A stretch of 64,000 nucleotides of DNA from positions 310,001 to 374,000 of the forward strand of contig NZ_WMID02000001.1 in the NCBI RefSeq assembly GCF_009711165.2. The letters are read 5' to 3'. The DNA comes from Flavobacterium sp. MC2016-06. Its GTDB lineage: Bacteria > Bacteroidota > Bacteroidia > Flavobacteriales > Flavobacteriaceae. The position numbers and the translations under genes were made by a program. The notes beneath the pieces were generated by a model. That model saw nothing but the letters and a program-made list of their open reading frames with translations. It ran no database searches and had not been told where the DNA came from. Below are positions 10,906 through 23,200 of this stretch, piece after piece (position 1 is the stretch's first letter; the number at the start of each line of letters is the position of its first letter).

Positions 10906-11832
10906 ATGAAATCCTGGGTAAATAGAAAAACACTGCATAAATCTATAGTTAAAAATATGATGGACGCATCAGCTGGAAAAAAAGACAGTATTGTACCTGA
11001 ATTACCAGATGATCTTGCCAGATGGCTGTCGCAGCTTACACTTTTATATGGAGTGCCAACAGAATATTTAATACCCGATCCAAGAATGCTGCCAACAGAG
11101 TCATTAAGATTCTTTTTTCTGGATAGAAACTGGCTTGACAGGCTTGTAGACGGCGCTTTAAGCACCGGGGTATTGTCATCCAGAGACCAGGTGTTTAATC
11201 AGCTTTTTTTTCAGCAAATATATGCTCAGATAGATAAATCCCAATTAGAGCTCAGGTCTGATCTTCGTAACGAAACTGCAAAAACAAATACTACAGGAGG
11301 GACTATTTCCGGTTTTGTTTTTCGTTCTCAGGTAATCTCAGGATGGCCGGGAATAGAGATTAATGCTTATCAGGGAGATACCTTGCTTACTATATTAAGA
11401 ATGGACAGGCTTTCGCCAAATGTACTGCTCTGCCTGTTTTATGGAGTGCCGGACAGGGTTGATTTCTCTGAACCTGCCGAAGGACTGCATTTTGGCATCA
11501 CAAGAGAAGAAAGTGCACAAAACTATGAGGTATCAATAAGAGGATTAGGATATCCGTCTGAAGAAGAACATCCTGCCGGAATGCAAATAGAGAGTATTAC
11601 TGCTCCGGGAAAGATGAGACAAGGTACAGAATTGGGTGTTGTAGATATAGCCGGCCTTGCAGGTTCTGTCACTAAAGCACTGATAGCAAATAATGCCCTG
11701 GCAGAAAACAAACTTACTCCCGCAGGTTTTGCCATACAGTTAACTCAGGGAGCAGGCAGGCAGTCGTATCAAATAAAAGACGAAAAAGGAGAGCACTATC
11801 CCCAATGCAATTACACAATTAACAGTATTTAA
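10906..11832 (+). CDS. Unknown 308-aa protein with LARWLSxLxLLYGVP signature
   Basis: No named domain is recognised. Residues 38-62 (LARWLSQLTLLYGVPTEYL, then IPDPRMLP) and 66-88 (SLRFFFLDRNWLDRLVDGAL) form a distinctive N-terminal block. A second block in the middle includes SGWPGIEINAY and RMDRLSPNVLLCLFYGVPDRV, and a third is EGLHFGI. I recall these blocks from unannotated proteins of many phyla that sit beside the same partners as here. There is no signal peptide or membrane segment. It lies 4 bp after the 501-aa gene and 11 bp before the 1328-aa gene. The strong conservation of Trp/Pro/Asp-rich blocks suggests a structural or binding role rather than enzymatic activity, but that is inference. 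Confidence 0.85.
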   Translation: MKSWVNRKTLHKSIVKNMMDASAGKKDSIVPELPDDLARWLSQLTLLYGVPTEYLIPDPRMLPTESLRFFFLDRNWLDRLVDGALSTGVLSSRDQVFNQLFFQQIYAQIDKSQLELRSDLRNETAKTNTTGGTISGFVFRSQVISGWPGIEINAYQGDTLLTILRMDRLSPNVLLCLFYGVPDRVDFSEPAEGLHFGITREESAQNYEVSIRGLGYPSEEEHPAGMQIESITAPGKMRQGTELGVVDIAGLAGSVTKALIANNALAENKLTPAGFAIQLTQGAGRQSYQIKDEKGEHYPQCNYTINSI

Positions 11833-11843
11833 ACGATATAACT

Positions 11844-14800
11844 ATGTCAGATTCAAAATTTTCACCAGTATGGCCAGGACCCTGTGTTTTGGTTCCTATG
11901 GCTACTGATATTTTGCTTATCAGTAATATTGATTATAATTCACAAACAAAATGGTCTAGTGTAAAAGATAATTATTATAACCTTGCTATTGGACTTGAGC
12001 CTGATCAACCACGCCCTTTTGGAATAAATCCCAGCCCTCCAAAACCTGGAATACATATCATGTGGACACTTCCTTACACTTTGCGAAGGGGAGAGCAGGA
12101 TGAGGAGACTAATAAAGTCGCTTTTCCTAATGTTCCTAACAGGTGGCTTATTACCCGTTTTGAATATCCGCGAAATATAAACGATGACAAAATTCCTAAT
12201 GGAACTCCTATAAATGTCTCTCCAGTTATAAACGATGATGGCGTTACTGTATTAAAAAGTGATGATCTTTTTGATCTTGGCGACAGTCCTGATAATCATA
12301 ATCAATATCCCTACCCCGAAGATACAGAAGGAATTCCTGTAAGAGGTATTGGTAAAAGTTATATACTACAAGAATGGACAGGTGAAGTAACAGATGGAAA
12401 ACCATTTCTAAAAGCAGTAGGGCCAGGAACTGTCTCATGGTCTGTTGCTTATGATAATGTAACAAATGTTTTTTCGCTCCATGATATCCCGGGAGAAGAT
12501 AAATCAATATTTACCTATTCTATTGTGGGATGGTATTCTGATCCTTGTAGTGATATTTTAATAGATATGCCAACAGACAACAAAGAGCTTTGGGAACGAA
12601 CCCTGAAGGAAAAATACTCATGGTCTGTAGGAGATGGAACATCTGATGTGGAAGAAGCTGTTAATGCCTGGCTTTACTGGCAGAAAACACATGGTCTGCT
12701 GGGAACTTTTAACCCTGATACTTTTAACCTGCCAGAGCAGGCTAAGAATGCAATAATAGCGTGGCATAACTGGCAGCAAAAATATAATAAGGGTAAAGAT
12801 ACTCCTGCGGCTTTGGCAAGACAAACTATTTGTCATTCTATGGTGGCAAATGTAGTTTGGGAAGGTTATGATATTGCTTATGGATCAGGTGCACCTGGTG
12901 GTGGTATTGCATTTCCTGATGTGGCTATTGGCTCTAATGCTATAGAAGCAATATCTGCTTATATGGCAAATAAAGTAGCTGAAGAGAATGGACAGGAACC
13001 ATTTGTGCATGATATAGAAAGAGCATTGGAAGCTTTTCAAAGAGACCTTATTTTTGATTTTGATAAAGATCCTGTAAGGGTAGAAACCCTATCACATAAT
13101 TCCAGGTTTGAAACAGCTTATGCAGGTCAGGAATGGATTGTAGTAAATGCAAAGCAAGATGGTGTAAATGCTGCCCAAACCGGTGGTCAACAAACAATAG
13201 ATCTTGATGAAAAAGCCACCATGACTTTAGTAGAATTAAATGTATTACAAGCAAAAGTTAACGATCTTCACAGACTTATTGCGAGCCAAAGAACAGAGTT
13301 GTTTTCCTTAAGTCTTAAAAAGAGTTCTTTCGGTAGAAGGCCTGTTCCCGTTGCTATTACACAGAGTCTTCAGGCACTATCGACAAATCTTGATGCCAAT
13401 ATTAACGATCATGAAAGTATAATAGATCGGATTGATAATATTTCTGAAGTTTTTAGACAATCACTAGGAAAAGATTTTGTGGTAAAAGCAGTTGATCTTG
13501 AGCCTTATTCATCGCCTAATGATCCTGTAGTTATGGTGGCGGGGATTGGTCAGGACACTAAACTATCTGACCCTACAGAATTTGATGATGACAGCTTTTT
13601 AAGCGTAAGGGTAACCGGACAAACAGTAACCGCTATTGATGTTACTTATACTATAGATAACGTGCGGCAGACCCAAACTATTGATGCACAGCAAATTTTA
13701 AATGCTGTAAGGATGCCTTTGTGGAATGCCATTCCTAAAGAGGTAATGGATTTATGGATAGAAACATTATTGTTGGACCAAAGTTGTGCAAGGCTTATTG
13801 CTACCATATTTTTTAATTTATCTGGAGTTGGCAGCCCCACAAATGAACAGGTAAATCCGTTAGCAAAGCAGGTAAGAATGCAGCAAACCGTTATATGGAA
13901 TGACCCTAAAACTTTTGAATGTCATGTGCAGTCATTAGCCGATGTTGCTAAATTTAAAGGAGTAATTCCATCAGAAGTTGGTGTTGCATACAGAAGAGCG
14001 CAACCGTGGTCACCTATATATATGGACTGGAGCATAAGATGGAGGCCTGCAGTAATAAATGATACACAAGGGCTTGATTCGTGGGAATTGGGGCCTATAG
14101 ATTATGAGTGGATGGGTAACCGGATAACACCTATTCAAAATTTTCTTCCTTTTCAGGGGCGGGCCATTTTAAATGCCAATACTGCAAGAGTTATTCAGGA
14201 TAAGTTTGAGACTTTTACTTTAGATAGTAATTATGGGTCATCAAGGATACCTCAATATATAAAAGATGACCTTAAGATTGTAGCTAAGAAAATATCAAAA
14301 ATTGATATGCTGACCCAGTCAATGAGTGGATTAATGAAACAGTTTAGCACAATGCTTATTTCTATGAATACCTATCCTACAGAAGCTAATGTAGTTCGCT
14401 TATTACATAATTCAAATTCGAATTTCAGGCCATTGACGGGAAGCCAAAATGGATCCAATCCGAGGCCATTTTTCCCAATTCCGGCAGGGCATTTTGAAGT
14501 TATGGATATTTGGGTGGTAGATTCATTCGGACAAATACTAAGGGGAGGACAGCAATCGCCTATACCTGATATATACTGGTCAGAAAGTATTACTACATCT
14601 AGTCCTGCTTACACCGGCAATACTAAAAATTTTGGACAGCTGCAGCCAAGACTTGCTCAGCCTTCCAAAGTAAGACTAAATTTGCTGCAAAGCGATAATG
14701 ATACCATTAAAAGTAATTCTTCAGATCTCACCAGCCCTATTTGCGGATGGGTAATGTCTAATCGCCTCGATAACTCATTAATGGTATTTAATGCAGAAGG

Positions 14801-15830
14801 AGAGAACATGGGGGCTGTTATTAAAGTAGGGCAGGAAATCAGGGAGGATCAAACCGGAAGAGGCTATAGTATAAGATGGGATGCTGTTCCCGGCAGTAAT
14901 GCAGCTCTGGGTGCACCGCCAGTTTTAGATAATGCACACCTTCAGGCTTTTGTAATGCGCCTACTGGCAACTGCTCCTGATGGATCAGGTGCCTATGATG
15001 ATCTTATGGCTTCTATAGACGATTCACTATGGACAATGGGTAATGTAGGCAATCAAAATGGTAATTTATCCATATTACTCGGAAGACCGCTGGCTGTTGT
15101 ACGTGCCGAAATAGATTTATCGCTCTCGGGTATGCCGTTATTTAACCAAAACTGGAACGAAACAGGGAGATATTATAACCAAAATGGTACCTATAAACTC
15201 ACACTGCCTGATTTTTGCAATCTGCCTTTTACCGTAAGGGTAGGCGACATTCATGTTGAAACCAACGGAGTATTAGGCTATTTTGAAGCAGATAATTATG
15301 ATACTTTTTATGCCGTGCATGGGGTAAGCGGACAAACAGTAAGAGCAAACGAAATGCTTTATGATGCCAATGTACCCAATGCCAATATCTCTGATCTTAT
15401 TGACGATGGTCAAGAAGTAAGATATAAAACCAATTATGTAAAATCAGGTCATAAGATAGCGCTTGCCGCCAATGATAAAACAGTAAAACTAACCATATTG
15501 GTAGATCCTTCGGGAAATATACCTGTTATCTCGGGTAGTTTGCCTGCAATAGCAACAAGTCTTCCTAATGGGCCGGTATCTATAGCCTTAAATAATCTTA
15601 AAGCAACATTTAGGGCAGGGCCATTATTATTGGATCCGGCAAGAATAAAAATGCCAACCCCGGCCGAGGTTAAAGGAAGCTGGTCATGGATGGCAAGAAA
15701 AGATGTAACCAGCTGGAATGAGGAGATAGCAATAATACCTTCTACACCGCAGGCTACATTAAATTCAGCTCCGCCTTCACTTATTGAAGGATGGATAGTA
15801 TTAACGGGGTCTAATGCAGAAAATAATTAA
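11844..15830 (+). CDS. Unknown 1328-aa protein with GxHxxWxLP / FPxxPNRWL signature
   Basis: No named domain is recognised. The N-terminal block has GIHIMWTLPYTLRRG (69-83) and FPNVPNRWLITRFE (94-107). A central block has QPWSPIYMDWSIRWRP (about residue 720) followed by WELGPIDYEWMGNRI. The C-terminal part contains SWSWMARKDVTSW near residue 1286. I recall the first block (G-x-H-x-x-W-x-L-P then N-R-W-L-x-x-R) as the hallmark of a large unannotated family. A helical, coiled-coil-like segment lies at about 459-490 and a second short helix follows. No signal peptide is seen, so the protein is cytoplasmic or leaves by a non-Sec route. It sits 11 bp after the 308-aa gene and 12-15 bp before the 473-aa gene. 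Function unknown. Confidence 0.85.
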   Translation: MSDSKFSPVWPGPCVLVPMATDILLISNIDYNSQTKWSSVKDNYYNLAIGLEPDQPRPFGINPSPPKPGIHIMWTLPYTLRRGEQDEETNKVAFPNVPNRWLITRFEYPRNINDDKIPNGTPINVSPVINDDGVTVLKSDDLFDLGDSPDNHNQYPYPEDTEGIPVRGIGKSYILQEWTGEVTDGKPFLKAVGPGTVSWSVAYDNVTNVFSLHDIPGEDKSIFTYSIVGWYSDPCSDILIDMPTDNKELWERTLKEKYSWSVGDGTSDVEEAVNAWLYWQKTHGLLGTFNPDTFNLPEQAKNAIIAWHNWQQKYNKGKDTPAALARQTICHSMVANVVWEGYDIAYGSGAPGGGIAFPDVAIGSNAIEAISAYMANKVAEENGQEPFVHDIERALEAFQRDLIFDFDKDPVRVETLSHNSRFETAYAGQEWIVVNAKQDGVNAAQTGGQQTIDLDEKATMTLVELNVLQAKVNDLHRLIASQRTELFSLSLKKSSFGRRPVPVAITQSLQALSTNLDANINDHESIIDRIDNISEVFRQSLGKDFVVKAVDLEPYSSPNDPVVMVAGIGQDTKLSDPTEFDDDSFLSVRVTGQTVTAIDVTYTIDNVRQTQTIDAQQILNAVRMPLWNAIPKEVMDLWIETLLLDQSCARLIATIFFNLSGVGSPTNEQVNPLAKQVRMQQTVIWNDPKTFECHVQSLADVAKFKGVIPSEVGVAYRRAQPWSPIYMDWSIRWRPAVINDTQGLDSWELGPIDYEWMGNRITPIQNFLPFQGRAILNANTARVIQDKFETFTLDSNYGSSRIPQYIKDDLKIVAKKISKIDMLTQSMSGLMKQFSTMLISMNTYPTEANVVRLLHNSNSNFRPLTGSQNGSNPRPFFPIPAGHFEVMDIWVVDSFGQILRGGQQSPIPDIYWSESITTSSPAYTGNTKNFGQLQPRLAQPSKVRLNLLQSDNDTIKSNSSDLTSPICGWVMSNRLDNSLMVFNAEGENMGAVIKVGQEIREDQTGRGYSIRWDAVPGSNAALGAPPVLDNAHLQAFVMRLLATAPDGSGAYDDLMASIDDSLWTMGNVGNQNGNLSILLGRPLAVVRAEIDLSLSGMPLFNQNWNETGRYYNQNGTYKLTLPDFCNLPFTVRVGDIHVETNGVLGYFEADNYDTFYAVHGVSGQTVRANEMLYDANVPNANISDLIDDGQEVRYKTNYVKSGHKIALAANDKTVKLTILVDPSGNIPVISGSLPAIATSLPNGPVSIALNNLKATFRAGPLLLDPARIKMPTPAEVKGSWSWMARKDVTSWNEEIAIIPSTPQATLNSAPPSLIEGWIVLTGSNAENN

Positions 15831-15845
15831 TTTAAGAAAAAAGTG

Positions 15846-17267
15846 ATGGCAAATCCAAGCATTTTACAATATTCATTTCAACCTAATGAAGTTTTTATAG
15901 ACACTTCTACAGATCTCAAGATTGTTATTACAAATCCTGTAACCGGAAAGCTTATAAATTTTATAGGAGGACCTAATAGCGATACTATTGAGATTACTTT
16001 TCCAGTAGGCAATACAGAAACAGACTTATTAAAGAACTTAAATTTTAATACAAAAACACCCGCAGGTATCATTTGCAGAAAGTCTTTGTTTGGAGATGAA
16101 TTTATCATTAGGTTTACCAATAACTCAACAAAACTGCAGCCTGGAGAACAGCTGGAGATAACATTTTTGTCTGTGCCTATTAATTCTAAATACAAACCTG
16201 AAACCCCGGCTGTTATTAAGATAAAAGAAAATCTGGAGAACGAGGGCACTGCTTCTGTGAGTATCAACAAACATCCTAATAACACTTTAGATATCATAGC
16301 ATGGGTGAGCCCATTAACGATAGGTTTGAATGGTTCTGCCACACTTTACTGGCAATCTATGGGTGGTACAAGAGTAGTGGTTGCACCTTTTAATAGAGGT
16401 GACAGAACATTTCCTGTAGAAGGGCCGCCCCCAAGTCCCGGTAATACCAGAATTAATATACCATCTTCAACAGAATCTCAGCGAACTTACACTTTAACAG
16501 TATATACATCAGACCAGCAACATACACATGTTTCGGTGACCTTAACACAAAATCCACCTCTGATTACGGTATTTACCAGTGATAAAAGCGTTCCTATAAC
16601 TGTTGATGATTCTTTAGAGCTGGATCTTGCCTTCCTATGGGGAACATCATCGGCTATTACTTCTAATTCAGGCTTGCTGTTAAATAATCCCTTAACAGGT
16701 AGTAGAGTGAAAGTGAATCCGGGAGAGGAAGTTGCGAATTTTTACAGCAATAATTTTGAAAATATGCCATCTTCTATTTATTATCAATTAGAAGTTAATG
16801 GTTTTAAAAAGATGACAGCAAAAAAAGTAATTATAGACTTGCTGCCAGTAAATTTGCTTTATTTTAAATATACCAGAAAAGTAGGTAATGTATTAAGCGG
16901 AATCGTAAGAAGCTTTGACTGTCCGAGTTGGAGAGCTCATAAACTGGAAATAGGTCCTTCATTAGCAATACTTACCTTATACCAGCCTGGAGGAGTAACT
17001 GAGGTGTATTATTTGGGCGACGGAGATACAACGCACCCGCAGATTCAGTATTTTAATTTTACAAGTAAAGGCAATGGTGTGTATGAACTATCATGGGTTA
17101 CGGCTAATCTTGTTAAGTTGGAATTAATTCCCGGAGAAGTTATTCCAGCAGATAAAATTAAGTCGGGTACTAAAGAAGTTACCCTTGATTCCTCAACTAC
17201 TTATGTCTTAAAAGGGATAGCTCAAAATGGAGCTGTTATAACAAGTCAGTTAAATGTAACAATCTAA
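15846..17267 (+). CDS. Unknown 473-aa protein, beta-sandwich (Ig-like) repeats
   Basis: The ATG at 15846 is chosen over the GTG one codon upstream. The protein has no signal peptide. It reads as three or four consecutive beta-sandwich units: the first (about 1-140) has an ITNP/IRFTN pattern, the second starts near residue 155 (WVSPLTIGLNGSATLYWQS) and ends in a TYTLTVYTSD strand typical of Ig-like filaments, and the last (about 340-473) again ends in TTYVLKGIAQNG. This is the pattern of adhesion or tail-fibre-type binding modules, but I cannot name a family. It ends 6 bp before the polyketide synthase gene and so links the unknown protein set to the biosynthetic genes. Function unknown. Confidence 0.8.
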   Translation: MANPSILQYSFQPNEVFIDTSTDLKIVITNPVTGKLINFIGGPNSDTIEITFPVGNTETDLLKNLNFNTKTPAGIICRKSLFGDEFIIRFTNNSTKLQPGEQLEITFLSVPINSKYKPETPAVIKIKENLENEGTASVSINKHPNNTLDIIAWVSPLTIGLNGSATLYWQSMGGTRVVVAPFNRGDRTFPVEGPPPSPGNTRINIPSSTESQRTYTLTVYTSDQQHTHVSVTLTQNPPLITVFTSDKSVPITVDDSLELDLAFLWGTSSAITSNSGLLLNNPLTGSRVKVNPGEEVANFYSNNFENMPSSIYYQLEVNGFKKMTAKKVIIDLLPVNLLYFKYTRKVGNVLSGIVRSFDCPSWRAHKLEIGPSLAILTLYQPGGVTEVYYLGDGDTTHPQIQYFNFTSKGNGVYELSWVTANLVKLELIPGEVIPADKIKSGTKEVTLDSSTTYVLKGIAQNGAVITSQLNVTI

Positions 17268-17273
17268 TTATCT

Positions 17274-20200
17274 ATGAATAAAAATACAGTAGTTGATTTA
17301 GTAATGAACTATCCCCAAGAAAAAGGAGAAGAAATAGCTCTGGTTTTTTTGGATGGTTATGGTGTAGAAAAGGAACAACTTACATTTAATACCCTTAAGG
17401 AAAATTGCCTATATGTGGCATACAACCTTCTCTCGGCTGTTACTGCCCATGAGATAATGCTTATAGTTATTGAAGATGAAGCAGATTTTGTTCTGGGATT
17501 TTTCGGCAGCATGCTTGCCGGATGCATTCCGGCGCCATTAGCACCAGTTCGAAAATCAAGAAATAAGCATGGATATGAGCGTATTCTTGAAATCATAAAA
17601 AAAGGACAGTCCAAAAGTGTACTTGTACAGGATATTCATTATGATCCATTAATGGAAGTCCTGCAAAACGAAAATATAAAAGAAGTAAAAGTATTTACTA
17701 TAGATTCGCTTAAAGCCAAAACAAATGCAGTAATACTCCCTAAAATAGATGCTGATGATATTGCATATATACAATATACATCGGGGTCTACTTCTGTACC
17801 AAAAGGAGTAATTCTTAAGCATAAAAACGTTATTAGTAACATGGCAAAGATGCTGCGTGTTTTTGAGCGTTCAGAATTGGTAAGAATTGCAGGCTGGATT
17901 CCGTTTCATCATGATATGGGATTGGTAGGGCATTTATTTTCAGTATTATATGAATCAGGTTTTGGCGTTTTCCTGCCGGCACATTCGTTTATATCTTCTC
18001 CCCATTTATGGCTTGAAACGATAAACAAGTATCAGGCAAATACGGCAGCAGCACCTACATTTAGTTTTGAGCATTGCGTACGTAAGGTTAACGAAAGTAA
18101 AATTCCCGATTTAAGCTGTTGGAAATATGCCTACGTAGGATCAGAAACGGTATCATTATACATTTTGGACGAATTTTATAATAAGTTTAAAACCAAAGGA
18201 TTTAAAAGAAACACCTTTAAACCTGTTTATGGACTTGCAGAATCTACATTGCTTGCAGCAGGAGGAAAAGACGGACTTCCGGAAGTAGAAAAAAATATCT
18301 TTTGGAATGATCTTGGGCAAAAACAAAAAAGGCCATTACTGCCGTACCGTATAAATACTGAGGATAACATTAAAATTGTAGATACTACTACAGGCGAATT
18401 ATGCAAAGAAGGCGTATCTGGAGAAATATGGATAGAAGGTACTTCAAATTCTGAAGGTTATCTGGACGAAATTCCTCAGGCAAATGATAGAATTATGCCT
18501 GTAAAAACGGGAGATACTGGTTTTATTTTAAATGGTTTCCTCTATATTACAGGTCGTGTTAAGCAAATCATTATTGTAAGAGGAGTTAATTATGACGCAG
18601 AAGATCTGGAAACCTGCAGCCGTTATAGACTAACTGAACTCAGAACAAACGATCATACTGTTTGTGTTACCTCTATTGATGGTACAAAAGAAGAGTTCTA
18701 TGTGTTTCAGGAAGTCCACAGGCATACAAATAATACAGAATTAGATAAAATAGCTTCTCATATTAAAGCTAATCTGGCAGAGAGTTACGGCATATTGCCC
18801 AATAGAATAATATTTGTTGCACAAGGACTTATTCCTAAAACAAGTAATTATAAAATATCACGAAAAGAATGTCTTGATCAATATATATCAGGCAAAATCC
18901 AACCGATATATGTTACGGCTGAAAATTTAATAGAGACCGTAAATCCAATTGATGATCCTGTGGTAATAGTAGGTATGGCGTGCCGTTTTCCTGGCGGAGC
19001 TAATGATCCTGATAAATATTGGGAACTTTTATCTCAAGGAATCGATGCCGTATCAGAAGTTCCTGCAAACAGATGGAACAACGATCTTTTTTATGATACA
19101 AGAGCAGCTGTGCCTGGAAAAGTAAATACGAAATGGGCGGGGTTTATTGATGGGATTGATCAGTTTGATCCAGCACATTTTGATATTTCTACAGCCGAAG
19201 CTCCCGAAATTGATCCTCAGCAACGATTGCTTATGGAAACTTCATGGAGACTTCTTGAGAACGCAGGAATAAAAAAAGCAGATATTGCTGGTTCCGGTAC
19301 CGGAGTTTTTATAGGTATGTCTACCAATGATTATTTGTATATGAAGATAAAATTAAGCCCGGGAATGGAAGGGTTTAATGCTTACTCTGGTTTAGGCAAC
19401 TCAAATAGTGTGGCTGCAAACAGGCTTTCTTATTTTTATGATTTAAAAGGCCCTAGTCTCGCGGTAGATACAGCCTGTTCATCATCCTTAACAGCTTTAC
19501 ATCTGGCGGCACAGTCTATTTTAAATGGCAATTGCACGCAAGCCATAACAGGAGGAGTCAATGCCATATTATCCCCAGGCCCTACCATTACTTTATCCCA
19601 GTTTGGGATGATGTCTCCCGAAGGAAGATGTAAAACATTTGACGAAAGTGCCGACGGTTATGTAAGAGCTGAAGGATGCGGACTTGTAATGCTTAAAAGA
19701 AAGTCGGCAGCTATAAAAGATGGCAATAAAATACTGGCAGTAATAGCAGCAACTGTGGCAGGACAGGATGGAAGAAGTCCGGGAATTACTTTCCCTAACG
19801 GAAAATCACAAAACCAGCTCATAGAACGAACTTTAAAAGTCGCAGGCTTAAAAGGAACGGATATAAGCTATGTTGAGGCTCACGGAACAGGAACAGCCTC
19901 GGGCGATCCTATAGAAATGGAACAAATAAGAAAACAATATGGTACAGGGACAAATACATGTTATGTTGGGTCGGTAAAAGCAAATTTAGGCCATCTGGAA
20001 GCCGGTGCCGGAATAGCCAGTGTAATCAAGTCAGTACTAATGCTGAACCATAAACAAATACCGCCGCAAATACATGTTAAAATATTAAATCCTCAAATAC
20101 AATTACAGAACACAAGGCTAAAGATTGCTAAACAATTAACAAATTGGGAAATTGATGATAATGAAGTTCGTAGAATCGGAATCAGTTCTTTTGGCTTTGG

Positions 20201-23200
20201 AGGATCTTTAGTACATACTATTTTATCAGAACTGGAAAATTCAGCAGAACCTCTTGAAGATAAGGCATATTATGATTATGCACAACGTCCGTTTATTTTT
20301 TCAGCAACAACAGCGCAGGGATTAAAAGATCAGGCCGAAGTCTTATTAGAATGGGTAAATACAAATCATGGTATGTCTATAAAGGACATTTGCTATACCC
20401 AGTCAAAATCAAGATCTGACTTAAAATACCGCAAGTGTTTTATGGTCAATTCTATACAATCTTTAAAAGATAAACTGCTAAACTTTGTGAATTTAGGAGA
20501 AAGCAGCAAAGCAATTTCTCCTTTTGAAGTATGCTTCGTGTTTACAGGACAAGGTGAACATTACCTTCATATGGGCAGAACGCTATACCTGAGATTCCCG
20601 GTATTTAAAGCAGCTTTTGACAGATGTGCGATTGTCATAAATGATGCGATTGCAAACGACTTTAGCCTTGCCCACATCGCTTTTGAAGAAAAAGATACTT
20701 CATTCTGGCTTGATAAATATATGCAGCCTATTCTTTTTGCAGTACAGTATTCTTTGGGAATATTGTGGCAGGAATGTGGTGTAATGCCTCATTATTTATT
20801 AGGGCATAGCTTAGGCGAATATGCCGCCGCTTGCCTTTCAGGCTGTTTCGAGCCCGAAACAGGAATGAAAATTTTATTAAAACGTGCCAGCCTTATAGAA
20901 ACCCTTAACAATAAAGGGATGATGGTAACCATTTTTGCAGATTCTAAAGAAATAAGCAAAGTAATGGATAAAGAGCATGTTAAAATAGCAGCTATTAACA
21001 GTGATAAAAAAACGGTTGTCTCTGGAGATATGGCAGCTGTCTCAAAATTAATAAATCATTTTAGAGAGTTGGGAGTAGAGACTTACCATCTCAAAACATC
21101 ACATGCTTTTCACAGCCATCTTATGGAACCCATTGCTCGGGAACTGGGTGAATATATAAAACAGTACAACTTTAAAAAGCCCGAAAAGAGATGGATTTCA
21201 TCTCTAAAAGAAAAAGAAATGCATGAAGCTCCTAATGCCGATTATTGGGTAGAGCATCTGCTTAATACGGTTAATTTTAAAGCTGCAGTAAATTTACTTC
21301 CTAAAGAAGGGAATATTAATTATGTAGAAATTGGCCCGGGAGCAAGTACTCTTGTAGCCGTTAATGACACATTGAACCTTAGCAATGCTATGCTGTTAAG
21401 ATCACTGAATGTAAAAAAAGGAGATCGCACCGAAGATTATTTTTTCTATGATTCTGTATGTAAGCTTTATCAATCAGGGATAAATATAAAATGGGATGCT
21501 ATTACAGAAGGACATGCATATCCGGATCGCTTACCAGGGCAGAAATTTATGCATAAATCCTATTGGATGGAGGGAATAAATGCCGAAAGATTATCAGAAT
21601 TTGCCTCTCCTTTACAAGGAGGAACTGTTTATAAACCTGCTGTTAGTAATGTAGAATCAGTTACAGACACCTATCGCCTTAAATGGAAAGAAATCTCAAA
21701 TTCTATGGAAAATAATGTCAGTTGGTCTAAAGATACAAACTGGATTATTATAGGCGAAAGCAATGCATTTGTTGAAAATTTGCTGCACGAATTAAAAGAA
21801 AATAAAAATGACTTTTTCTGGATAAGAGTTAACACCGAAACTACTTTTCCAAATAAAATTAAGCCAGAGTTTAGTGTGACATCTAAAACAGAAACCAGCG
21901 AATGGGTTAGTATTATTGATAAAATATTAAACTTTAAAAGCCGAGAAGGCAGTAATGACTGGAAACTGGTTTTTATAACGCCCGGTAATGATATAATAAA
22001 TACCGAATTTGATATTGCTGCTCTTGAATATGGCGTTAGTAATGGCACAGGATTACTGATACCATTGATGCAGGCGCTTAAAAAAAATGCCATTGTTTTA
22101 CCAGTATGGATCCTAACGGCACAGTCTCAATATATTGCAGATTATGATAATGCTATAAACCTAAAACAGGCTCCGGTTTGGGGATTTTCAAAAACCCTGT
22201 TTCTGGAACATCCTGAATTGAGAGGAGGATTAATAGACATAGATCTGGAAACAGCTCCATCTATTGTCCTGAATAAAATAATAACTCCCGGTACTGAGCG
22301 CAGTATCGCATTAAGGCAGGGTAAGTACTATATTGAATATATTGCTCCACAGGAAAAAAATGCTATAAATACAGATGCAAAACTGCGGTCAGATGGTGCC
22401 TATATTATCACAGGAGGTTTAGGAGGACTAGGTTTAAAATGTGCCAACTGGATTTTAAATAAAGGAGGAAAACACCTTGTATTGATAAGCAGGAAAACAA
22501 TTCCGCCAGTTCATCTTTGGTCGACTATTACCGAAGATAATCCCGATTTTGCTATTATTCAGCAGCTTTTAGTATTACAGGATAAAGGTGTTACAGTTGA
22601 GGTTGTTTCTCTTGATATAAGAAATACTAAAGAATTAGGTCAATTATTTGAAGGACTTGACAAAAAGAAAATACCAGTACGAGGGATCATTCATGCAGCT
22701 GGTGTAAACTGGTTTGCCAAAGTAATGAATCTGGACAGAAATGACTTTTTAGAAACACTAAAAACAAAAGTATCATCATCATGGGCGCTGCATCAGTTAA
22801 GTTTAACAATGGATTTAGATCTGTTTGTGCTTTTCTCATCAGTTTCTGCTTTATGGGGTTCTGTAGAATTAAGTCATTACACGGCAGCAAACCATTTTAT
22901 GGATATGCTAAGTCTTTACAGATGGCAGCGGGATTTACCATCCCTAAGTATAAATTGGGGTCCGTGGGCAGAAGTAGGTATGAGTGCCGAAGAAAGAGAA
23001 TCTGACCTGCTTAAAAAATTAGGATTTAATTTAATGTTGCCGCATGCAGCTATAGCAGCTATGGAGAGCGTATTAGTTTTGAATGAGCCACTCTCGTTAA
23101 TAGCCGATATTGAATGGAATAAATTTGGCACTTTTATAGACTTTTCATTACAGCCTTCACTTTTCTCAGAAGTATTTGCACATAATGAAGAAGAACAAAA

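Noticed and set aside
2..17267. Contractile injection system or phage tail cluster
   Set aside because: Large structural proteins are present, but no sheath, tube, baseplate, spike or AAA+ gene is seen.
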